Assembly (NCBI GenBank): GCA_017559135.1
Contig: JAFYSZ010000006.1
Location: 62,001-126,000 of the forward strand
DNA length: 64,000 nucleotides
Reading direction: 5' to 3'
Origin: Bacteroidales bacterium
GTDB lineage: Bacteria; Bacteroidota; Bacteroidia; Bacteroidales; P3
Part shown: piece after piece, positions 50,281-59,033 of the stretch
Layout of the letters: the number at the start of each line of letters is the position of its first letter
Position numbering within the stretch: the stretch's first letter is position 1
The notes under the pieces: model-generated
Databases searched by the model: none
Seen by the model: only the letters and a program-made list of their open reading frames with translations
What the model was told of the DNA's origin: nothing
Position numbers and translations under genes: made by a program

Positions 50281-50486
50281 TAGTGTTTTTTAATTAAGGT
50301 TAAATAAATCGAAAATTTCGGACAAAGATTTTGTTTGCCGAAAATATCGCAAGCATTTGGCGTTAAGTGGCAGGGAAAAAGTTTTATGGTGAATGAAAAT
50401 AGGGTTTTCTTTCTTGTTTTTGGCTTATTGGACGGTTGAGAGAATGTGTATTTTTATTTTAAAACAAAGAATTTTTGAATAATTGG

Positions 50487-50516
50487 TTGAGAATCTAAAA
50501 AAATAGACTATCTTTG
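50487..50516 (+). promoter_or_regulatory. serC-serA promoter
   Basis: TTG at 50487-50489, exactly 19 bases, then TATCTTTG at 50509-50516, followed by CAGG. The leader to ATG 50582 is about 60 bases. Confidence 0.85.
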
Positions 50517-50581
50517 CAGGAATTTTAGTAATAAAGAATAATAATTAATCACATTGTAAAATATTTAAAACAAAAAAAGAC

Positions 50582-51670
50582 ATGGCACAAGTACATAACT
50601 TTAATGCAGGTCCTTGCGTTTTACCAAAGCAAGCTATTGAATCTGCTATCGAAGCAATAAGAAACTTCGACAACACAGGAATTGGTATATTGGAAATCTC
50701 ACACCGTACTCCAGGTTGGGAAAGAATTATGGCAGAAACTGAACAATTGTGGAGAGATTTATTGAATATCCCTGACAATTATGAAGTTTTATTCTTAGGT
50801 GGTGGTGCTTCAACTCAATTCTTCCATGTTGCGGCTAACCTTTTGAATAAAAAAGCTGCTTATCTTCAAACAGGTGTTTGGGCAAAGAAAGCAATTAAAG
50901 AAGCAAAATTCTATGGAGAAGTTGAAGTTGTTGCTTCATCAGAAGATAAGACTTATTCTTATATTCCAAAAGGATATACAATCCCTACTGACGTAGATTA
51001 TTTCCATATTACTACTAATAACACAATCTATGGTACTGAAATAAAATACGATATGGATTGTCCTGTTCCTTTGGTAGCTGATATGTCTTCTGATATTATG
51101 TCAAGACCTGTTGATGTTACTAAATATGCTTTAATTTACGGTGGTGCACAAAAGAATGTTGGTCCTGCGGGAGTTACTTTCGTTATCGTAAGAAAAGACA
51201 TCTTAGGAAAAGTTGAAAGAAAACTTCAAACAATGGTTGATTATCGCACTCACATCGGAGAAGAAAAGAGAAACAAATCTATGTTCAATACTCCTCCTGT
51301 ATTCCCTATCTTTGTAATGCACGAAACTTTGAAATGGGTTAAAGAAGAAATGGGTGGCGTTGAAGGAATCAACAAAATCAATAATGAAAAAGCTGAATTG
51401 TTATACAACGAAATCGATAGAAACAAAATGTTTGTTGGAACTGCTGCTAAGGAAGATCGTTCTATAATGAACGTTTGCTTTGTTATGGCTCCTGGTTACG
51501 AAGACAAACAAGATGCTTTCATGGCTTTCGCAAAAGAAAGAGGTATGATTGGTATCAAAGGACACCGTTCTGTTGGTGGATTCCGTGCTTCTATCTACAA
51601 TGCTTGCCCTGTTGAATCAGTTAAAGCATTGGTTGCTTGTATGCAAGAATTTGAAAAGTTAAACGCTTAA
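50582..51670 (+). CDS. serC: Phosphoserine aminotransferase
   Basis: Converts 3-phosphohydroxypyruvate to phosphoserine in serine synthesis. The 362-residue fold-type I PLP enzyme begins with [16 protein letters not shown], has [30 protein letters not shown], and the PLP-lysine motif [19 protein letters not shown] (Lys about 198). The C-terminal [16 protein letters not shown] binds the phosphate. Length and motifs are fully typical. serA follows after 16 bases, giving two consecutive steps of the pathway in one operon. Confidence 0.97.
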   Translation: MAQVHNFNAGPCVLPKQAIESAIEAIRNFDNTGIGILEISHRTPGWERIMAETEQLWRDLLNIPDNYEVLFLGGGASTQFFHVAANLLNKKAAYLQTGVWAKKAIKEAKFYGEVEVVASSEDKTYSYIPKGYTIPTDVDYFHITTNNTIYGTEIKYDMDCPVPLVADMSSDIMSRPVDVTKYALIYGGAQKNVGPAGVTFVIVRKDILGKVERKLQTMVDYRTHIGEEKRNKSMFNTPPVFPIFVMHETLKWVKEEMGGVEGINKINNEKAELLYNEIDRNKMFVGTAAKEDRSIMNVCFVMAPGYEDKQDAFMAFAKERGMIGIKGHRSVGGFRASIYNACPVESVKALVACMQEFEKLNA

Positions 51671-51686
51671 TCTAAAAAATAAAGCA

Positions 51687-52607
51687 ATGACAAAAGTTTT
51701 AGTAGCAACAGATAAACCTTTTGCAAAGGCTGCTGTTGATGGAATTAGAAAAATTACAGAAGATGCTGGTTTTGAATTAGCGCTTTTGGAAAAATATACT
51801 GACGTAAATGATTTCTATGCAGCGGTTGCTGACGTAGATGCTTTGATTGTTCGTTCAGATAAAGTTACAAAAGAAGTTATTGATCACGCTAAAAATTTAA
51901 AAATAGTTGTTCGTGCAGGTGCTGGATTTGACAATTTAGATCTTGAAGCTTGTACTGCAAAAGGTATAGTTGCGATGAATACTCCTGGCCAAAATTCAAA
52001 TGCTGTTGCTGAATTAGCATTAGGTATGATGATTTATATGGCAAGAACAACTTTTACTCCTGCAACAGGAAGTGAATTGAAAGGAAAAAGAGTAGGTATT
52101 CACGCTTATGGAAACGTTGGTCGCTTAGTTGCTGAAAAAGCAAAAGCAATGGGAATGGAAGTTTGGGCATTTGACCCATTTGTTCCAGCAGAAAAAATGC
52201 AAGAAGAAGGCGTTAGACCTGCTGCAACAATAGAAGAACTTTATTCTAACTGCGATTATGTTTCTTTACACATTCCTGCAAACGATCAAACTAAAAATTC
52301 TATCAACTACGAACTTCTTTCTAAAATGCCAAAAGGTGCTTGCTTAGTAAATACTGCAAGAAAAGAAGTTATAAACGAAGCTGATATGGCTAAATTGTTA
52401 GCAGAACGTACAGATTTCAAATACGTTACTGACATAGCTGCTGGAAATAATGATGAATTAGCAGCATTTGCTCCTCGTTATTTCGCAACTCCTAAGAAAA
52501 TGGGTGCTCAAACAGCAGAAGCAAACTTAAATGCAGGTTTAGCAGCAGCTAATCAAATAGTTGATTTCATCAAAAACGGAGTAACAAAATTCCAAGTTAA
52601 TAAATAG
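51687..52607 (+). CDS. serA: D-3-phosphoglycerate dehydrogenase, short form
   Basis: Oxidises 3-phosphoglycerate to 3-phosphohydroxypyruvate using NAD+. At 306 residues it is the short type without ACT regulatory domains. Visible motifs are VRAGAGFDNLDL, the NAD loop GIHAYGNVGRLVA, HIPANDQTKNSI, and the catalytic arginine in NTARKEVINE. The usual catalytic histidine of the TPHxGAxTxEA motif is replaced: the sequence reads TPKKMGAQTAEA with Lys about 270. This may be a phylum feature. It pairs with serC in an operon closed by a strong terminator. Confidence 0.93.
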   Translation: MTKVLVATDKPFAKAAVDGIRKITEDAGFELALLEKYTDVNDFYAAVADVDALIVRSDKVTKEVIDHAKNLKIVVRAGAGFDNLDLEACTAKGIVAMNTPGQNSNAVAELALGMMIYMARTTFTPATGSELKGKRVGIHAYGNVGRLVAEKAKAMGMEVWAFDPFVPAEKMQEEGVRPAATIEELYSNCDYVSLHIPANDQTKNSINYELLSKMPKGACLVNTARKEVINEADMAKLLAERTDFKYVTDIAAGNNDELAAFAPRYFATPKKMGAQTAEANLNAGLAAANQIVDFIKNGVTKFQVNK

Positions 52608-52627
52608 GATTTAAGATATTCCAAAAT

Positions 52628-52672
52628 AAAAAAGGTCGCCTAACTTTCAAATTTGTTAGACGACCTTTTTTT
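52628..52672 (+). terminator. Rho-independent terminator after serA
   Basis: AAAAAAGGTCG (52628-52638) pairs with CGACCTTTTTT (52661-52671), extended by CTAAC/GTTAG across one mismatch. The opposite strand also has a T-run, so it can serve the convergent DUF4234 gene. Confidence 0.93.
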
Positions 52673-52685
52673 ATTTTTTCTTTGA

Positions 52686-53234
52686 TTAAATTGTTTCGTT
52701 GTATGCTTTGTTTAAGCGATTCATCGCTTCTATCAATTTATAGAAATAAAAGTATGTTAGAATTGCAGGTACTCCGCCAGAGATTGATGCCATATTTTCT
52801 TCAACTCCACAAAATTGTAAAATGATTATTATTGAATAAACTGCAACCAAAGGAACAACAAAATATGTTACAAATGTAGATGCTCCAAATTTATAATTTA
52901 CTTCTCTTCTTTTTAATTCTTTGCCTATTCTATCTGAGATTCCAAACAACCAAATAAAGAGAAAAATTGTTAAAGCAAAGACTAAAACAAAAGAAATCTT
53001 TGTTATAATCATTGATTTTACCCAGAATCCTAATGCAAAAAGCACACCTGCTCCTATAAGCATAAGCCACAGATAGATATAATTAAAGGTTTTCTTTCCG
53101 TCTTGTGCTACAATATTGATTTCTTTTGACATTTTATCAAGCATAAATGCTTGATAAATATGCATTGTTATAATATCAAGCAAGACATACATAGGAAAAC
53201 TTCTGTCAGTTGTTAATTTTTGTTTTTCTTGCAT
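52686..53234 (-). CDS. DUF4234-like membrane protein
   Basis: A 182-residue inner-membrane protein. ATG 53234 (MQEKQKLTTDRSFPMY) is chosen because a promoter box lies at 53269-53276; the frame extends upstream to 53321 but through that promoter. The N-terminal segment RSFPMYVLLDIITMHIYQAF resembles the start of DUF4234 proteins. Four membrane segments follow (about 16-32, 52-72, 77-97, 122-145), with the C-terminus again hydrophobic. Function unknown. It is divergent from the YggS-like gene. Confidence 0.7.
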   Translation of the reverse strand: MQEKQKLTTDRSFPMYVLLDIITMHIYQAFMLDKMSKEINIVAQDGKKTFNYIYLWLMLIGAGVLFALGFWVKSMIITKISFVLVFALTIFLFIWLFGISDRIGKELKRREVNYKFGASTFVTYFVVPLVAVYSIIIILQFCGVEENMASISGGVPAILTYFYFYKLIEAMNRLNKAYNETI

Positions 53235-53259
53235 AAGGCTATTTATTTTAAATTTTTGT

Positions 53260-53277
53260 TTACTTTTGCAAAAGTAA
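53260..53277. promoter_or_regulatory. Palindromic divergent promoter core
   Basis: TTACTTTTGCAAAAGTAA is a perfect 18-base palindrome that presents TACTTTTG to both strands (53261-53268 plus, 53269-53276 minus). Divergent genes start at 53296 (plus) and 53234 (minus). Each start point would fall in the other promoter's -7 box. Confidence 0.65.
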
Positions 53278-53295
53278 GAAAAAAAACGAGAATTT

Positions 53296-53976
53296 ATGTC
53301 AATAAAGGATAAGATCATCAATTATAATAATAAGATGAAAGGAAACACAAAATTGATTGCTGTTTCCAAGACAAAACCTATTGAAAACGTGCAAGAAGCC
53401 TACGATGCGGGACAACGTTTATTTGGAGAAAATAAGGCTCTTGAAATGAGAGATAAATATTTAGCACTTCCAAAAGACATTCGTTGGCATTTCATAGGAC
53501 ATCTTCAAACAAACAAGATAAAATACATTGCACCCTTTGTGGAATTGATTCATTCTGTGGATAGTCTTAACCTTTTGACTCAAATTAACAAAGAAGCAAT
53601 AAAAAATAACAGAGTTATAGATTGTTTATTGCAAATTGACATTGCTCACGAAGAAACAAAATTTGGTTTAGACGATGATTCTGCCAAAGAATTGTTGGAA
53701 AGTGAAGAGTTTTCTCAATTAAAAAATATTAGAATCTGCGGTTTGATGGGCATAGGCTCAATAACAGATGATAAAAGCAAAACAAGACAAGAATTTAAGC
53801 ATTTAAAAGAGTTATTTAATTGTTTTAAAGAGAAATATTTTGCTGATTGCGATTATTTTTCTGAAATTTCAATGGGAATGTCTGATGACTTTGAAATAGC
53901 AATCGAAGAAGGAGCAACTTATATTAGAATTGGAAGTTCTATTTTTGGTGCAAGAGATTATGTTTCAAAGAATTAA
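53296..53976 (+). CDS. yggS: YggS family PLP-binding protein
   Basis: A single-domain PLP-binding protein that helps keep the PLP supply in balance. The 226-residue protein has the alanine-racemase-like barrel with PLP lysine in LIAVSKTKPIENVQEAYDAGQRLFGENKA, WHFIGHLQTNKIKYI, IDIAHEETKFG, LMGIGSIT and the phosphate-binding SMGMSDDFEIAIEEGATYIRIGSSIFG near the end. Length is typical. It is near several PLP enzymes in the window, but no operon link with them is seen. Confidence 0.93.
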   Translation: MSIKDKIINYNNKMKGNTKLIAVSKTKPIENVQEAYDAGQRLFGENKALEMRDKYLALPKDIRWHFIGHLQTNKIKYIAPFVELIHSVDSLNLLTQINKEAIKNNRVIDCLLQIDIAHEETKFGLDDDSAKELLESEEFSQLKNIRICGLMGIGSITDDKSKTRQEFKHLKELFNCFKEKYFADCDYFSEISMGMSDDFEIAIEEGATYIRIGSSIFGARDYVSKN

Positions 53977-54031
53977 ATGGTTTTGTTGATTTTTTGATTT
54001 GAAAGATTATTAGAATTTGGAAATTTATTAG

Positions 54032-54039
54032 TACTTTTG
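54032..54039 (+). promoter_or_regulatory. Promoter -7 element for the DUF3276 gene
   Basis: TACTTTTG lies 33 bases before ATG 54073 and fits TAnnTTTG. The -33 region is weak. Confidence 0.5.
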
Positions 54040-54072
54040 TAAAAAATAAATCATAAAAAAATATAGATTGTT

Positions 54073-54417
54073 ATGGATTTTGGAGAATCAAGAGAGAGAG
54101 AAAGAGAAGATGTTTTTTCCAAAGCTGTTAAAGCAGGGAAGAGAACTTATTTTTTTGATGTAAAAGAAACTAAACAAGGCGAAAAGTACCTTACTATCAC
54201 AGAAAGTAAACGTAAATTTAATGGTGATGATGGTTCTTTTTCGTATGAAAAACACAAAATCTTCCTTTATAAAGAGGATTATGCGAAATTTCAAAACGCA
54301 TTGAATGGTGTTATCAATTTTATTGAAACAGGTGTTGAGCCAGTTTTTGAAGATGAGGCTGTAAGTGCTGTTGAAGAAGAATTTAATGCTGAAATAGAAA
54401 ATATTAAATTCGACTAA
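54073..54417 (+). CDS. DUF3276 PUR-alpha-like nucleic-acid-binding protein
   Basis: A 114-residue protein of the DUF3276 family, a compact PUR-type fold that binds single-stranded nucleic acid, known from Bacteroidota and spirochaetes. The central part (VKAGKRTYFFDVKETKQGEKYLTITESKRKF, then YEKHKIFLYKEDYAKFQNALNGVINFI) shows the beta-beta-beta-beta-alpha pattern of the PUR repeat. The C-terminus is acidic. It has its own promoter and terminator, so it is a single-gene unit. The target is unknown. Confidence 0.88.
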   Translation: MDFGESREREREDVFSKAVKAGKRTYFFDVKETKQGEKYLTITESKRKFNGDDGSFSYEKHKIFLYKEDYAKFQNALNGVINFIETGVEPVFEDEAVSAVEEEFNAEIENIKFD

Positions 54418-54441
54418 TAGATTTTAGAATTAAAGTGTTAT

Positions 54442-54472
54442 AAAGCTGCTTTTTGCTTAGCAGCTTTTTTTT
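54442..54472 (+). terminator. Rho-independent terminator after the DUF3276 gene
   Basis: AAAGCTGCT (54442-54450) pairs with AGCAGCTTT (54459-54467), followed by a T-run. Confidence 0.92.
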
Positions 54473-54495
54473 GCAAGAAAAACAAAATAATATAA

Positions 54496-55263
54496 ATGGG
54501 TAAAGTAATTGCTATTGCAAATCAGAAGGGTGGTGTAGGAAAAACAACAACTGCAATCAATCTTAGTGCGGCTCTTGCGGTTATGGAGAAAAAAACTTTA
54601 CTGATTGATGCCGATCCACAAGCGAATGCTTCTTCTGGTGTCGGGGTTGAACAAGAAGAAGTAAAGGCTTCTATATATGACTGTTTGATAAATGGTGTTG
54701 AAGCAAAGAATGCTATCGTTCAAACATCAACTCCTAATTTGGATCTTTTGCCTGCAAGTATAGATTTGGTTGGTGCGGAAGTTGAATTGCCAAAAATGGA
54801 AGACAGAGAAGAGAAATTGAAAAATATAATCGCACCTATAAAAGACGAATACGATTATATAATAATAGATTGCTCACCTTCTCTTGGCTTAGTAACGATA
54901 AATGCCTTTACTGCTTCAAATAGTGTTATTATTCCCGTACAATGTCAATATTTTGCCTTGGAAGGTTTAGGCAAATTATTGAATACTATCAAGATTGTAC
55001 AAAATAGACTCAATACAGAGTTGCAAATCGAAGGAATTTTACTTACAATGCTTGACGCAAGACTGAGATTGAATCGTCAAGTAGCAGAAGATGTACGTCA
55101 TCACTTTAAACACATTGTCTTTGATACCTTAATATATAATAATGTTAAGTTGGCAGAGGCTCCAAGTCATGGGAAAAGTGTGATAATGTACGATGCAAGT
55201 TCGACAGGTGCGATAAATTATATGAATCTTGCGAACGAAATAATTGAAAAGAATACTCTATAA
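54496..55263 (+). CDS. parA: Chromosome partitioning ATPase ParA (Soj)
   Basis: The ATPase that moves ParB-bound origin regions apart. The 255-residue protein has the deviant Walker A motif KGGVGKTT (11-18), LLIDADPQANASSGVGV (Walker A-prime), YIIIDCSPSLGLVTINA (Walker B) and VIIPVQCQYFALEGL. It lacks the N-terminal HTH domain of plasmid ParA proteins, which fits a chromosomal system. parB follows after 23 bases. No parS-like site could be identified in the window. Confidence 0.95.
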   Translation: MGKVIAIANQKGGVGKTTTAINLSAALAVMEKKTLLIDADPQANASSGVGVEQEEVKASIYDCLINGVEAKNAIVQTSTPNLDLLPASIDLVGAEVELPKMEDREEKLKNIIAPIKDEYDYIIIDCSPSLGLVTINAFTASNSVIIPVQCQYFALEGLGKLLNTIKIVQNRLNTELQIEGILLTMLDARLRLNRQVAEDVRHHFKHIVFDTLIYNNVKLAEAPSHGKSVIMYDASSTGAINYMNLANEIIEKNTL

Positions 55264-55286
55264 AAATAAAATAAAGAAAGATTGAT

Positions 55287-56171
55287 ATGGCAATTAAGAA
55301 AACTCCTGCCTTAGGAAAGGGATTAGAAGCTCTACTTGGAAATATAGACACTAAAACTTCTACTGAAAAAAATATTAGTTCGGTTACAGCTGAGTTGTGT
55401 TACATTCCAATTGACAAAATAGAACCTAATCCAGATCAACCAAGAAAAGAATTTGATCAAACGGCATTAGAAGAACTTGCTCAATCAATCAAAGAAAACG
55501 GAGTAATTGTTCCGATTACAGTAAAGAAGGAAAACGATAAATATTTCCTAATTGCGGGTGAGAGACGTTATCGTGCGAGCAAGATTGCGGGCTTGAAAGA
55601 AATTCCTGCTTACATAAAAATTGCAACAAAGCAAGAAGTGATGGAGATGGCTTTGGTTGAAAACATACAAAGAGAAGATTTGAACGCTATTGAAATTGCT
55701 TTATCGCTTAAAGCCTTAATTGAAGAATGTAATATCACGCAAGAAAAGATGAGTGAACGCATTGGCAAAAGCCGTTCAACAATTACTAATCATTTAAGAC
55801 TGTTAAAACTTCCTGCTGACGTACAATTGGCACTTCGCAACAACAAAATAACAATGGGACACGCACGTTCATTGATTAGTTTGGAAGATGAACACGCACA
55901 AATCAGCATTGTAAAAGACATAATTGAGAAAGATTTATCGGTTCGTCAAGTTGAACAAATCGTAAACCGATTAAAAAACGAAGAAAAACCACAAACAAAG
56001 AAAAAAGAAAAGAAATCACTACCTGATTTTCATAATTCACAAAAAGAAAACCTAATAAAAAAATTAGATACCCAAGTAGAAATAACACGTTCTCAAAGAG
56101 GAAAAGGAGCAATCACTATTTCATTTAAAAATGACGAAGATTTTCAAAGAATTATCTCATTGTTAGAATGA
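55287..56171 (+). CDS. parB: Chromosome partitioning protein ParB
   Basis: A CTP-dependent DNA clamp that loads at parS sites. The 294-residue protein has the ParB/Srx domain (about 35-125): CYIPIDKIEPNPDQPRKEF, SIKENGVIVPITV and the CTP-binding GERRYRASKIAGLKEIPAYI. A central HTH follows (about 150-185, ITQEKMSERIGKSRSTITNHLRLLKLP), then a linker with Lys and Glu and a C-terminal dimerisation segment. It lies between parA and a DUF5683 gene, the usual Bacteroidota order. Confidence 0.95.
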   Translation: MAIKKTPALGKGLEALLGNIDTKTSTEKNISSVTAELCYIPIDKIEPNPDQPRKEFDQTALEELAQSIKENGVIVPITVKKENDKYFLIAGERRYRASKIAGLKEIPAYIKIATKQEVMEMALVENIQREDLNAIEIALSLKALIEECNITQEKMSERIGKSRSTITNHLRLLKLPADVQLALRNNKITMGHARSLISLEDEHAQISIVKDIIEKDLSVRQVEQIVNRLKNEEKPQTKKKEKKSLPDFHNSQKENLIKKLDTQVEITRSQRGKGAITISFKNDEDFQRIISLLE

Positions 56172-56184
56172 TACCTCTTGCGAA

Positions 56185-56715
56185 ATGAAAAAGATTATCT
56201 TATTTTTATTTTTTATTTCACTTTCTTTTTCGTATTTATCAGCACAAAATACAAACAAACCACACTCTGCCAAAAAAGCAAGTACGCTTTCGGCAATTTT
56301 ACCCGGTGCAGGACAAGTCTATAACAAACAAGCATGGAAAATTCCTATTATTTACGCGGGAGCAGGTGCGGTTACATATTTTGCAATCAATAATTACCAA
56401 AATTCAATTAAGTTTAAAAACGAATATTACAATAGAATCAATGGGAATACTGCTGATTTACTAACTGATTATACCAAATACACTGACGAAAACATACTTT
56501 CCTTATACGATGCCTACAACAAAAATTTCCAACTCAGCCTTGTAATCGGAGCAGCCGTTTATTTATTGAATATAATTGACGCAATGGTGTATGGGCATCT
56601 ATATGAATTTGATATAGATGACAATCTAACAGCAAAAATATCACCATATTATCTACCAGCATCACCATTTACAAACTACAATTTCGGAATAAATTTGAGT
56701 GTAAAAATAAAATAA
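56185..56715 (+). CDS. DUF5683 family exported/membrane protein
   Basis: A 176-residue protein with a signal peptide (about 1-21, ending YLSAQ). The DUF5683 segment KASTLSAILPGAGQVYNKQAWKIPIIYAGAGAVTYFAINNY (about 31-72) contains a Gly-rich loop and a hydrophobic helix. A second hydrophobic helix lies at about 115-135 (SLVIGAAVYLLNIIDAMVYGHL). The family commonly follows parB in Bacteroidota, but its role is unknown. It starts 13 bases after parB and is followed after seven bases by hutI. Confidence 0.85.
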   Translation: MKKIILFLFFISLSFSYLSAQNTNKPHSAKKASTLSAILPGAGQVYNKQAWKIPIIYAGAGAVTYFAINNYQNSIKFKNEYYNRINGNTADLLTDYTKYTDENILSLYDAYNKNFQLSLVIGAAVYLLNIIDAMVYGHLYEFDIDDNLTAKISPYYLPASPFTNYNFGINLSVKIK

Positions 56716-56722
56716 GATAAAA

Positions 56723-57958
56723 ATGAGAACACTTATTACAAATATTAAGAGCTTAGTTCAAGTAGAAGACAAAAAAAGAATAGCAGTCTGCGGAGAAGAA
56801 ATGTCAAAACTCCATTCTATTGACAACGCATATATGATTATAGAAGGAGATAGCATAGTTGATTTTGGAGAAATGAAGAATCTGAAAGAAACTAACGCAG
56901 AAAAAATCATAGATGCAAAAAATCGTTTTGTGTTACCAACATTTTGCGATTCACATACACACTTAGTCTATGCAGGTTCAAGAGAAATAGAATACATAGA
57001 TAAGATAAAAGGATTGAGTTATGAAGAAATCGCAAAAAGAGGTGGTGGAATCCTAAACTCTGCAAAGCGTTTACAACAAGCAAGTGAAGAAGAATTGTAC
57101 GAAGACGCTATGCAACGTTTAGAGGAAATAAAATCATACGGTACAGGAGCGGTAGAAATAAAATCAGGCTATGGACTTACAACAGAGGCTGAATTAAAAA
57201 TGTTACGCGTTATTAGAAAACTAAAAGAAAATTCACCTCTTACAATCAAAGCGAACTTCCTTGGAGCACACGGAGTGCCGTTAGAATACAGAGGACGTCA
57301 AGGAGATTTTGTAGATTTAGTAATAAACGAAATGATTCCACTTGTTGTAAAAGAAGAACTTGCTGATTTCATTGATGTATTCTGCGACACAGGATTCTTT
57401 ACCGTAGAAGAAACCGACAGAATGTTGTTTGCAGGAGTTAAAAATGGTTTAATACCAAAAATACACGCAAACGAATTAGATTATTCGGGTGGAATACAAG
57501 TAGGAGTGAAGTATAACGCACTTTCTGTTGATCATTTAGAATGTGTAGGCGAAGAAGAAATAGAATGTTTAAAAGCCTCACAAACAATGCCTACTATTTT
57601 ACCAGGAGCAGCCTTCTTTTTAAATATGCCATACTCGCCTGCAAGAAAAATGATTCAAGCAGGACTTCCGGTAGCGATGGCCTCAGACTTCAATCCTGGC
57701 TCTTCACCAAGCGGAAATATGCAAATGGTACTTACATTCGCTTGCGTAAATTACAAACTCACACCGCAAGAAGCAATAAACGCAACAACTCTCAACTCAG
57801 CCTATGCAATGGGAATCAGTAACACACACGGCTCAATTTCAAAAGGTAAAAAAGCAAACTTCTTTATAACAAAAGACATACCAACAATAGAATACATACC
57901 TTATTACTATGGAACAAATAAGGTAGATAGAGTATTCTTAAACGGAATAGAACAATAA
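56723..57958 (+). CDS. hutI: Imidazolonepropionase
   Basis: The third enzyme of histidine degradation; it opens imidazolone-5-propionate to formiminoglutamate. The 411-residue metal-dependent amidohydrolase has CDSHTHLVYAGSRE near 75 (the two metal-binding histidines), GGGILNSAKRL, a further histidine in GAHGVPLEYRG, KIHANELDYSGGIQV, and the metal aspartate in ASDFNPGSSPSGNMQ. Length and motifs fit HutI. It lies seven bases after the DUF5683 gene, so it seems to be transcribed with parAB. The other hut genes are not in the window. Confidence 0.93.
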   Translation: MRTLITNIKSLVQVEDKKRIAVCGEEMSKLHSIDNAYMIIEGDSIVDFGEMKNLKETNAEKIIDAKNRFVLPTFCDSHTHLVYAGSREIEYIDKIKGLSYEEIAKRGGGILNSAKRLQQASEEELYEDAMQRLEEIKSYGTGAVEIKSGYGLTTEAELKMLRVIRKLKENSPLTIKANFLGAHGVPLEYRGRQGDFVDLVINEMIPLVVKEELADFIDVFCDTGFFTVEETDRMLFAGVKNGLIPKIHANELDYSGGIQVGVKYNALSVDHLECVGEEEIECLKASQTMPTILPGAAFFLNMPYSPARKMIQAGLPVAMASDFNPGSSPSGNMQMVLTFACVNYKLTPQEAINATTLNSAYAMGISNTHGSISKGKKANFFITKDIPTIEYIPYYYGTNKVDRVFLNGIEQ

Positions 57959-57973
57959 GAAAAATAAAAAGAC

Positions 57974-58546
57974 TTATTTCTTCTTTTTTTGAACAGAAAA
58001 ACCGAAGAAACCTAATTGTTCTCCAATAGAATAATACTTACCGTGAGAATAAGTCATAAGTTTAGCGGATTGTAAATCAAACAGTCCGCTTTCTTTATTG
58101 ATATACTTTTCATCAGCGTGTACTCCCACAACATTTGCTATGAACATATCGTGACTTCCAAGCTCTTTAATTTCGACAACCTTGCATTCAATACATAAAG
58201 GGCTTTCATCAATCATCGGAGCCGCTATGTTAGGAGCTTTTATCGCAGTAAGATTCATTTCTTTGAATTTATTCACGTCTCTTCCTGACTTAACACCACA
58301 CCAATCCGTTTGTTTAGCAAGTTTTTCAGTCGTAAGATTAAGCACAAATTCTTTGGTACGAGAAATAATTGAATGAGAATGCCTTTGTTTTCTAAGACTT
58401 ATATAACACATAGGCGGATCAGAACAAATAGTTCCTGTCCAAGCAACAGTTGCAATATTATATTCCTCAGGCTTTTCGCCACAACTAACCATCAAAGCAG
58501 GCAAAGGATAAATCATAGTGCCTGGTTTAAAACTTACTCTACTCAT
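57974..58546 (-). CDS. Flavin reductase family protein
   Basis: A 190-residue FMN-binding split-barrel protein. MVSCGEKPEEYNIATVAWTGTICSDPPMCYISLRKQRHS matches the FMN-binding core of the flavin reductase-like domain, and CKVVEIKELGSHDMFIANVVGVHADEKY is the usual second half. It lacks a rubredoxin domain, unlike the related protein at 38639. It may supply reduced flavin or act as an NAD(P)H-flavin oxidoreductase. Its start overlaps the coaD stop codon (ATGA), so the two are coupled. Confidence 0.87.
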   Translation of the reverse strand: MSRVSFKPGTMIYPLPALMVSCGEKPEEYNIATVAWTGTICSDPPMCYISLRKQRHSHSIISRTKEFVLNLTTEKLAKQTDWCGVKSGRDVNKFKEMNLTAIKAPNIAAPMIDESPLCIECKVVEIKELGSHDMFIANVVGVHADEKYINKESGLFDLQSAKLMTYSHGKYYSIGEQLGFFGFSVQKKKK

Positions 58547-59025
58547 TTTTCTAAATCTTTTGAAGTAATTACAATGTTTTCAGGAACAAACTTTGATACA
58601 TCACCCTTGAAAGTCAAAATTTCTCTTACCAAAGAAGAACTAATTGCAGCATCATCAGGTTTTGTCAAAAGAAATATCGTTTCAATCTCGCTATCTAACT
58701 CCTGATTTATGCGAGCAATATTCCTTTCATACTGAAAATCCACAGAATTTCTTAAACCTCTCAAAATATATTTAGCACCAATTTGTTTACAATAATCAAC
58801 CGTCAAACTATTAAAGACAGAAATCTCAATATTGTCATAACCTGCAAATGTTTGTTTAATCCATTCAATTCTCTTTTCAAGAGAAAAAATAGTATTTTTT
58901 GCATTATTGTTACCGATTGCAATCACAATTTTATCAAACATCGGCAAAGCTCTAAGCACAACCGACTCATGACCTTTTGTTATAGGGTCAAAACTCCCTG
59001 GAAACAAAGCTATTTTTTCGTTCAT
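58543..59025 (-). CDS. coaD: Phosphopantetheine adenylyltransferase
   Basis: Transfers AMP to 4'-phosphopantetheine, the penultimate step of coenzyme A synthesis. The 160-residue protein has the motif FPGSFDPITKGHESVV (8-23), EISVFNSLTVDYCK, YILRGLRNSVDFQYE, and the C-terminal ISSSLVREIL. Length is typical. It lies eight bases after the outer-membrane protein gene and overlaps the flavin reductase gene. With coaBC at 23086, two parts of the same pathway are in the window but apart. Confidence 0.96.
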   Translation of the reverse strand: MNEKIALFPGSFDPITKGHESVVLRALPMFDKIVIAIGNNNAKNTIFSLEKRIEWIKQTFAGYDNIEISVFNSLTVDYCKQIGAKYILRGLRNSVDFQYERNIARINQELDSEIETIFLLTKPDDAAISSSLVREILTFKGDVSKFVPENIVITSKDLEK

Positions 59026-59033
59026 ATAAAAGT

